DNA of 55,155 nt from a virus, in the IMG/VR virus record IMGVR_UViG_3300050343_000224, positions 1-55,155 of that record, one strand, 5' to 3'. Within the stretch, counting starts at the first letter, position 1, and each line of letters opens with the position of its first letter. Both the position numbers and the translations under genes were made by a program. Under the pieces are notes generated by a model, which saw only the letters and a list, made by a program, of their open reading frames with translations, was not told the origin of the DNA and made no database searches. Below, piece after piece: positions 45,418 to 52,477 of this stretch.

Positions 45418-45453
45418 TTCGAGGGAGTCATAGCCCTTGGAAGAAAGCACTGA

Positions 45454-45481
45454 GGCCGTGTTGGAGAGCACGGCCTTTTTT
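45454..45481 (+). terminator. Intrinsic terminator after tail tube gene
   Basis: GGCCGTG (45454-45460) pairs with CACGGCC (45469-45475) across eight bases, followed by six T. It separates the abundant tube protein from the chaperone and tape-measure transcript. Confidence 0.88.
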
Positions 45482-45515
45482 ATTGCTGTAAGCTAATTGC
45501 AGTTAAATTTGCTCA

Positions 45516-45842
45516 ATGGCTTTCGTTCGCAAAAAGGTCAAGACTTTCAAATGGCCTGTAACCGTGGAAGAACCTGCTGACGGTGGGGTCTTTGATGACT
45601 CTAGTTTTGACGCAGTATTCAAAAGAGTTCCACGGTCTGAGTTCCAAAAGCTTGCGGATAAAGGCGATTTTGACTTGCTTAAAGCAGTGATGACTGGATG
45701 GGAAGGAATCGAGGACGAAGACGGAAAACCGTTGCCGTTCTCCCAAGCAGCAATGAAAGAGTTTGCTGATGATCCATATTGGATTCGTGGTGTCCTGAAG
45801 GCTTACACCGAAACGTTTGAAGGCGCGAAGCTGGGAAACTAA
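45516..45842 (+). CDS. Tail assembly chaperone, short product (gpG-like), 108 aa
   Basis: The product begins MAFVRKKVKTFKWPVTVEEP and ends EGAKLGN, and resembles lambda gpG-type chaperones in size and place. These proteins keep the tape measure soluble and recruit tube subunits. The stop TAA directly follows a GGGAAAC heptamer in the correct phase, so a fraction of ribosomes should shift to the -1 frame and make a longer protein. Confidence 0.82.
   Translation: MAFVRKKVKTFKWPVTVEEPADGGVFDDSSFDAVFKRVPRSEFQKLADKGDFDLLKAVMTGWEGIEDEDGKPLPFSQAAMKEFADDPYWIRGVLKAYTETFEGAKLGN
45833..45839 (+). promoter_or_regulatory. Slippery heptamer GGGAAAC for -1 frameshift
   Basis: The heptamer is read as G GGA AAC in the chaperone frame, with the stop codon TAA next. 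Shifting back one base opens a frame of 115 codons. Lambda uses the closely related GGGAAAG for gpG-gpT. No downstream structure was verified. Confidence 0.82.
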
Positions 45843-46186
45843 AAGATGCCGTCAAGTATTGGGCGAATGGCGGCAAAAGAGTAGAGGACAAGAGTGCAGA
45901 TGACGCTGCGGCATTTGGATTGAAGCCGCAGCGTCAGGCCGCTCCTGAAGAGGAGCACTTTGAGGTGTGGGAAGAGAATTGGGATGCGTTGATGATGTTC
46001 TTGCGAATGCAAACGCAATGGACCGTCACGATGGGAGGTTACGTTGGATTGAAGTATGAGGTTTTGCTAGGTGCGTCAGGACTGATGTCCCTTTATGATG
46101 TAAGCAATCCCCGTGAGATGCTGGAGAGCCTTCAAGTAATGGAAGCTGCTGCACTCTCTGAGCTGAACAAGAAAAATGGCAAGTAA
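45839..46186 (+). CDS. Frameshift extension of tail assembly chaperone (gpT-like part), 115 aa
   Basis: Reading in the -1 frame from 45839 gives an acidic segment (EEEHFEVWEENWDALMMFL), then a hydrophobic helix region and NPREMLESLQVMEAAALSEL, ending at TAA 46184-46186. Fused to the 108-residue N-terminal product it makes about 223 residues, the size of lambda gpGT. It has a poor start of its own, which supports synthesis by frameshift. The tape-measure start overlaps its end by eleven bases. Confidence 0.75.
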   Translation, partial: LKDAVKYWANGGKRVEDKSADDAAAFGLKPQRQAAPEEEHFEVWEENWDALMMFLRMQTQWTVTMGGYVGLKYEVLLGASGLMSLYDVSNPREMLESLQVMEAAALSELNKKNGK

Positions 46187-49100
46187 AACCGTTTCGCCTG
46201 TTGATATTGTACTTGGCATTAAAGGCGGCGAAAAGCTGCAAAAATTAAATAGCTCGTTTCGCGATCTATCAAAACAGCTCAACAAGCTTTCAACCGGAGA
46301 TCTTCAGAAAGCAACTGATGATGTACGAAAGTTTGCCGCAGAGGCCGGTAATAGCGAAGCAGTAATAAAAGGTCAGATCAAGGCATTTGAAGGCTTGCGT
46401 TCTCAAGCCGCTATGGGCGGCAAGGTTTACCGCGAGCTTGGGAAAGGTATTGTCGATCTCAAAGCCTCGCTCGACGGGCTTGGTGCGAAATCACAGGCTC
46501 AGGCGAAGCGACTTGCGGAGATTGGCACAAGTGCTAAATCCTCTGTCTCTCAAATAAAAGACGCCACTGAAAAGCTAAAGCTTCTTTCAAAAGAAGCCAG
46601 GACAGGCTCTGACGCATTTGCTCGGCTGAAGGGCAACATTGTGGACATGGGGGAAGCGCTAGAACTAGCAGAAGCCAAGGCTAAAAAGCAAAAAGAAATA
46701 TCTAACTTGCTCAATGGCACGTTACGCAAAAGTTCAACCCTTATTGGCTTGCAAGCCAAGGCTTACAGAGAAAGGATTGCCGTAACAGAAAAAGAAATTC
46801 AATCTATTGATTTACTGTCAAGTAAAGAGAGGTCTACAGCAGCAAATACAGAGAAAAGGATTCGTCTGGAAAAGAAGCTTCAAGGGCAGCTTCTTAAGGT
46901 CGCTCAGACTGGATACCTTGAGTTTGTTGCGTCTAGTCGTAGTGAGACTATTAAGCTAGCGGAGGCTTTTAGCAACACAGACAAAAGCATTGCGTCCTTT
47001 GGAGTAAGACTAAAAGCTCTTGATCAAGATTTTGGTAAACTTCCAAACACTACAGCAGGGCTTAACCAAAAGCTAGCAGAGCTAAAAATTGAGCTTAACA
47101 ATACTGTCAGATCAAGCTCTGACTACACCCGTGTTTCCAATGAAATTATTGGTATTCAGAAAGAGCTTTCTAAAGAGACAGGTGAAAGTGCGCAAGCGTT
47201 TGAAAGGCTGAACAGAGCGCAAGAAGGAGCCGAGCGTAGAGCCGCCAAGTTTGCAGGCGTAGGCGAATATGTCGCTGGATTGTCCAGTTTAGGGGCTGGG
47301 ACCGCTACGCGCCGTCCTGAGGACTATGCGACAAGCACTCGCCGTGGAGAACCGCTTGTAGGACAAATGCGCTCTAGGGAGGGCTTTCCGCAAGCCTATA
47401 GAGATCCCGACTCTAAGGGAGCAATGATTTCGCCTGGTTCTGGTACTAGGCAGTCTAAGCGTTTGTTTGATCAGACATACAAAACGAAAGAAGAAACTCA
47501 AAAACTAGCTGCTGAACAAAAAAACCTAGAAACTGTTTTTGATTCAGTAATTGATTCCTATCGGCAAGGATTGGGAAAAATTCAGCAACAGCAGCAAAAA
47601 CGTCATGACGATTTAATGTCGCAGGTTGCAGAAGAGGATGCAGCCCAGCAAGAGTCTTTTAATGAGCAAGTTAAAAGAGAAGAAAACGCTTTTCAGCAAG
47701 AGCTGAAACGGCGCGACATTTTGCTGCAAGCGCGAAAGTCAGCTGAATCTGCGTTAGGTCTTGGCGGTAGAGACGACATCTCGTCTCTGTATCAGGGAAT
47801 CATTGGGCTTTCTACCGCTGACATCAGGCGTCAGCAGCAGATGATGGGCAAGTCCGCTACCGATGTTTTTAATGACATTGCTACGGGGTTTAGCAAAGGC
47901 GGTCAGGCCGTTGACCTTAAGGGCAAGAGCACCGACATTGGCGACAGCATTGCCGAAGGCGTTTCAAAAGGCGCTTCGAGTTCAAGCGAAATAAGCAAAG
48001 GTGCCAAAAGCTTTGCGGAAAAACTGATCAATGCTTATAAAGCTGCTTTTGGCATCAAGAGTCCATCTAAGCGTACTGAACAAAAAATTGGCATCCCTCT
48101 AGGGCTGGGCATTATTCGCGGCCTTTTGTCTGCTCTCAAGTCTGGGAAAAAAGAGATTCAGCGAGAGATTGAATCAATTGCAGATCCTGTTATCAACAAG
48201 TCTCGCCAACCGCGTCGCTTGATTGGGACTGTAAATCAACCAATAGCAACATTTACGGGTTATGGCACCAAGTCTCGGCCTGCTGATCGAAGCTACCGAC
48301 CGCTGGGGAAATCTCCTGTAAATCTTGACTCAGAAATTGATCGAATGTTTGATCGGTTTAGGGCAAGCATAGCTGCGCTGACTACTGACGCAGAAATTTA
48401 CTACAACCTCTTGCAGAGGCTTCCTACTTCTCGAATCACGACAACCCTGGCAGACTTAGCAAACAAAAGGTCTACGGCATTACAGGTCAGTGGGTTCATG
48501 GAGACCCAGCGACAAATTGGACCTGGAGATCTTGAACGCGAAATTGCATCCAGCGTTGCTGGGTACATGAAAGAGCTTCGTGCGCCAAATCCATGGGTCG
48601 GAATAGCCGGTGATTACAAAACATTCATAAATTCAGTTTCTACAGAAACACGCCGCTTAAGAAGCGATATTCCTGCGCTTCCCCCGTCGAAAGTGGCAGG
48701 CTTGCTGCCTCCGGCGGCTGGCTTGACACCCGCGCAGCAAGCGCGAGCCTCCGCTGCTTATAGCAGGTCTGATGAAAGGTCCAGGCGTGTATTTGAAGAA
48801 GATGCTTTGCGGGGGAGCGGACAGCCGCGTTCTCTTTCCAGCGGAGCAGGAGGCCGTGGCGGCGGCCCTGCGAAAAACGCTACCGCAAGTGCAGGTGACA
48901 GTTTCAAGGAATTAAATACAACCCTTCGTAAATTTGGCCGACTTAGCGATAGAAGTACAGCAGACGTTCGTGAGCTGGGGGCGAGTCTTGGGATGCTTGG
49001 CGAAACGCTTTCACCCCTTGATGCTGATTTCAAGAAAGTCAACAGAGCTATTGCCGATCAAACAGGATTGATTGAAAAGGAGCTTCAAAAACGCAGTCGC

Positions 49101-52010
49101 ACTCGCCGCAGGTTTTCACCCGGCAAGGCAGCCCAGGTCGCTGGTGCAACGATCTCCGGTGGTATTTTCGGTGGGCCTGAAGGGTTCCTTGGTGGCGCAA
49201 TTGGTGGCGCAGTTGGTGGTGTTGGCGGGTCTTTTGCTGGTGCTGCACTTGGCGCTCAGGTAGGTCAGCTCAGACAGCAGCTTGGTGGATTTGCTGAGTA
49301 TGCGGCGAGCATCGAGAAACTCAAAATTGCGTTGAATGGTATTGCAGGTGACGCAAGTAATTACAACCGAGCACTGCAAGCCGCTGCTGATGTCACAAAA
49401 GAATTAAATGTTCCGCAAGAAGTTGCTATCAGAGGAATCACTCGACTTACAGCAGCAGTAAAAGGTGCTGGTGGTGGCATTGCTGATGCAGAGCTTGCGT
49501 TCAAGAACATTAACTCTGCAATTATCGCTACGGGCGGCGGTGCAGAGCAGGTTGAAGGAGCCGTAACTGCGCTCGTTCAGATTTTCTCGAAGGGCAAAGT
49601 CAGCGCAGAAGAAATCAATCAAATCGCAGAAAGATTACCTGGCACATTTAACAAAATCGCCGAAGCGTCAGGCAGAACCGGGCCAGAGCTATCAAAGGCT
49701 TTACAGCAGGGCGAAGTTGGCCTGAATGACCTGATGAAGTTCTTGGTTCAACTGGGTGGTGAATACGGTGAATTGGCTGAAAAGATTGCTGGGTCTTCCG
49801 AGTCCGCTGGCGCAAGATTGACGGTTGCATATAACAATATGCGGATTGAGATAGGTAAAGCTCTTCAGCCGGTTGGCGCTGAATTTCAAGAGGCGTTTTT
49901 GGAATTTATTACTGATATTGGCCCAAGCCTGGTGGTTATGGCGAAGGCCGTTGGAGAGGGGATGCGTTTTATTATTCAAAACAGAGGCGCGATATTGACT
50001 ATTGCATCTTTCGCGGCAAAACTTGTCGCCGTGAATTTTGCACTAAAAGCGTTTGTTGCTTTAAGTGGGCCACTAAAACTTATGTTCGCATTAATAAGAA
50101 CTGGGTTTAGACAAACCACTCAGCAGGCGTCTCTTGCCGCGACAAAGCTGGCCAGGTTTGGAGCGACAGTGAAAACTTTAGCTGCATCCTTAGCAGCGCC
50201 AATCGTAATAACCTTTGCCATTGTTGGCGCAGAGCTGGTTATATCTTACTTCAATAGAATCAAGCAAGCAAAAGCTGACCTTGACGCTTCTGGTACAAAA
50301 CCTCAAGGTGAAGTTTTCTTCAGGTCAATCGGTGGAACGGCTGCAACGAAAGAAACTCTGAGATCAAACTTTAAGGATATTGTCAAGAATCTTGATATTG
50401 TCAGAGATAGGCTCGCGAAAACAAAGAAAAGTATTAAAGAGTTTAAGGCATCGCAATCAGATGGAGGCGAGCGGGCCATGGGGGGAAGTGCACCTTCTCT
50501 CGCTGGTGTAGCAGTCCCAGAAGACTTGACATCAAGACTAAAAGCAGACGAGGCAGAGCTAGCAAGACTTCGACTGAACTATAGAACTTTAATTAAAAAG
50601 TACCCTAGTGCTCCAGAAGCCACTAAAGGTCTAACCGACTTCGCTTCTCCTACCGGCACTGACACCGGCACCGGCAAGGTCAGGAAGTCGCGGCTGCCGC
50701 AACTCCAAGACAGGTACGACTCGCTGATTCGATCCGGCCCACTGGCGGGCATTCAAAGATTTCAGATCGCAAATTCACTTGCCCTAGTTCGGGCACAAAA
50801 AGATAACAATACAGAGCTAGTTTACACAATAAAAAATAACGCTATAAATCTTGACTTTGGGGAGAAAGAGCTTGGACTAAAAAACAAATACCTAGATGCC
50901 ATGAATGCTGCGAACAAAACGGAGGATATTGCAGAACGTCAATTGCAAGAAAAAATTGCAGGATTGGAACGAGACCTTGGTCTTGAAAAGCTAATTGTTT
51001 CGGCAAATGGTGAGCTACTTGCCCTTAATCAAGACCAAGCTATTGCATCGGAAATAATCGCGAAAGCTTCCGAAGACGAGCTGTTCAACTTGCGCGATCA
51101 GCTTGGTTTGGTGTCAAACGAGGACAGGATTAACAGGTTTAGGCAATCAAGGATAGACGCAGGGGATCCAAACGCTGAACAGCAAACCGACTTGTTCCGC
51201 CAAACAATAGATCCCACTTTGGCGGAAGGGTTGAGTCAAAACATCCGCAGTTTGAAAAAAGAACTGGAAGATCTAGTAAATCCAATCAACCAGATCACTG
51301 GCGCAGCAAACGCTATTGGCAGTGCTTTTTCGCAGTCGTTCACAAATGCAATCACTGGCGCAACTAGCGCCAAGCAGGCATTATCTGATTTCTTTAAAAG
51401 TGTTGGCAGTTATTTCTTGGATATGGCGGGGCAGATTATTGCAAAGATGGTGACAATGGCGATTTTAAATGCTGTTGTTGGTTTGCTGCCTGGTAGCAGC
51501 GGCGGCGGTGGGTTTAATCCCAACGCACCGAGCATTACAGGCAACTCCCTAGGCGACTTTGGTGGCGGTACGCCCTTTGCTGGAGCGTTTAGAGCCAACG
51601 GCGGCCCAGTAACCGCAAACACGCCTTACATCGTTGGAGAGCGTGGGAGAGAGCTTTTTATTCCACGCCAAAGCGGAGTCGTCACTAACAATGAACAGTT
51701 TGAGGCTGCTCGTAAAGCAATGGGCGGCGCGAAAAACAGCTCTAATAACGCCTTTGCCGAGAACGCTGAGGCCATCGGCACCTCAACCTCTTACACTAAG
51801 GAAAAAGTTATGGAGCGTGAACGCATCGCTTCAATAAACAGCAACCCGATTGATGTCAGGACTGAAACTACTGTTATCAATAACGTTGAGTATGTCACCG
51901 TCGAGCAGTTTTCACAGGGCATGAAATCGACAGCTCGCGATGCACAAGCAAAAGTTCTGAGTGATCTTCGCAATCGTCCTGCCACTCGCGCACAGGTGGG
52001 TATCAGATGA
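46176..52010 (+). CDS. Tape measure protein, 1944 aa
   Basis: Length (1,944 aa) and place are those of a tape measure, which fixes tail length and later enters the cell. Residues 1-460 are helical and Lys/Glu-rich. About 620-660 contain GIKSPSKRTEQKIG, a motif common in tape measures. A Gly-rich membrane-like stretch follows near 995-1015. About 1035-1240 match the conserved tape-measure domain (IAERLPGTFNKIAEASGRTG). Hydrophobic helices lie near 1268-1308 and 1335-1358. The C-terminus near 1811 has GGPVTANTPYIVGERGREL. Tail length from the protein (about 1.5 angstrom per residue) would be near 290 nm. Confidence 0.93.
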   Translation: MASKTVSPVDIVLGIKGGEKLQKLNSSFRDLSKQLNKLSTGDLQKATDDVRKFAAEAGNSEAVIKGQIKAFEGLRSQAAMGGKVYRELGKGIVDLKASLDGLGAKSQAQAKRLAEIGTSAKSSVSQIKDATEKLKLLSKEARTGSDAFARLKGNIVDMGEALELAEAKAKKQKEISNLLNGTLRKSSTLIGLQAKAYRERIAVTEKEIQSIDLLSSKERSTAANTEKRIRLEKKLQGQLLKVAQTGYLEFVASSRSETIKLAEAFSNTDKSIASFGVRLKALDQDFGKLPNTTAGLNQKLAELKIELNNTVRSSSDYTRVSNEIIGIQKELSKETGESAQAFERLNRAQEGAERRAAKFAGVGEYVAGLSSLGAGTATRRPEDYATSTRRGEPLVGQMRSREGFPQAYRDPDSKGAMISPGSGTRQSKRLFDQTYKTKEETQKLAAEQKNLETVFDSVIDSYRQGLGKIQQQQQKRHDDLMSQVAEEDAAQQESFNEQVKREENAFQQELKRRDILLQARKSAESALGLGGRDDISSLYQGIIGLSTADIRRQQQMMGKSATDVFNDIATGFSKGGQAVDLKGKSTDIGDSIAEGVSKGASSSSEISKGAKSFAEKLINAYKAAFGIKSPSKRTEQKIGIPLGLGIIRGLLSALKSGKKEIQREIESIADPVINKSRQPRRLIGTVNQPIATFTGYGTKSRPADRSYRPLGKSPVNLDSEIDRMFDRFRASIAALTTDAEIYYNLLQRLPTSRITTTLADLANKRSTALQVSGFMETQRQIGPGDLEREIASSVAGYMKELRAPNPWVGIAGDYKTFINSVSTETRRLRSDIPALPPSKVAGLLPPAAGLTPAQQARASAAYSRSDERSRRVFEEDALRGSGQPRSLSSGAGGRGGGPAKNATASAGDSFKELNTTLRKFGRLSDRSTADVRELGASLGMLGETLSPLDADFKKVNRAIADQTGLIEKELQKRSRTRRRFSPGKAAQVAGATISGGIFGGPEGFLGGAIGGAVGGVGGSFAGAALGAQVGQLRQQLGGFAEYAASIEKLKIALNGIAGDASNYNRALQAAADVTKELNVPQEVAIRGITRLTAAVKGAGGGIADAELAFKNINSAIIATGGGAEQVEGAVTALVQIFSKGKVSAEEINQIAERLPGTFNKIAEASGRTGPELSKALQQGEVGLNDLMKFLVQLGGEYGELAEKIAGSSESAGARLTVAYNNMRIEIGKALQPVGAEFQEAFLEFITDIGPSLVVMAKAVGEGMRFIIQNRGAILTIASFAAKLVAVNFALKAFVALSGPLKLMFALIRTGFRQTTQQASLAATKLARFGATVKTLAASLAAPIVITFAIVGAELVISYFNRIKQAKADLDASGTKPQGEVFFRSIGGTAATKETLRSNFKDIVKNLDIVRDRLAKTKKSIKEFKASQSDGGERAMGGSAPSLAGVAVPEDLTSRLKADEAELARLRLNYRTLIKKYPSAPEATKGLTDFASPTGTDTGTGKVRKSRLPQLQDRYDSLIRSGPLAGIQRFQIANSLALVRAQKDNNTELVYTIKNNAINLDFGEKELGLKNKYLDAMNAANKTEDIAERQLQEKIAGLERDLGLEKLIVSANGELLALNQDQAIASEIIAKASEDELFNLRDQLGLVSNEDRINRFRQSRIDAGDPNAEQQTDLFRQTIDPTLAEGLSQNIRSLKKELEDLVNPINQITGAANAIGSAFSQSFTNAITGATSAKQALSDFFKSVGSYFLDMAGQIIAKMVTMAILNAVVGLLPGSSGGGGFNPNAPSITGNSLGDFGGGTPFAGAFRANGGPVTANTPYIVGERGRELFIPRQSGVVTNNEQFEAARKAMGGAKNSSNNAFAENAEAIGTSTSYTKEKVMERERIASINSNPIDVRTETTVINNVEYVTVEQFSQGMKSTARDAQAKVLSDLRNRPATRAQVGIR

Positions 52011-52477
52011 CTATTGCAATTGGAACCTACATAAAGCTGCTGGATCACGCTGGCGCTTCAGCCGGATATGGATTCCAGAATTTTCATCATGGCGAAACAA
52101 GGACTTATAACGGCGAAAGTTATATCTTTGGGGCCTTCGGGTTTAGCGGTGGGACGGTTGACTTGCAAGCTGGAAATATCAGTGCCAGCCTTGTCTTTGC
52201 TGTTAATCAGCTTGACCTATTAGTTTTTCAGCAAGCAGCCCAAAATCGATGGTTGATTCAAATCCGCACGGTATGGCTTGACCCTGATACGTTGGATGAA
52301 GGGAGCACTTACGGAGAAGAAGTATATGCAGTTACAGGCTTAGAACATGACTCAAGCCGCTTATCGATTCGACTTGGCAGCCCATTGGATGCGGTAAGCC
52401 AGAACGCACCGCGCAGACTGTTGACACAAGCTCTTGTCGGGAGTCTTCCCTCTACAGGCAATATAAACCTCCAGTAA
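52007..52477 (+). CDS. Minor tail protein, 156 aa
   Basis: The product is beta-rich (MTIAIGTYIKLLDHAGASAG, FGFSGGTVDLQAGNISASLV) and resembles minor tail proteins of the lambda gpL/DUF1833 kind that sit between tape measure and tip protein. It overlaps the tape-measure stop by four bases and its TAA overlaps the ATG of the tip protein. It probably forms part of the tail tip baseplate. Confidence 0.7.
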   Translation: MTIAIGTYIKLLDHAGASAGYGFQNFHHGETRTYNGESYIFGAFGFSGGTVDLQAGNISASLVFAVNQLDLLVFQQAAQNRWLIQIRTVWLDPDTLDEGSTYGEEVYAVTGLEHDSSRLSIRLGSPLDAVSQNAPRRLLTQALVGSLPSTGNINLQ

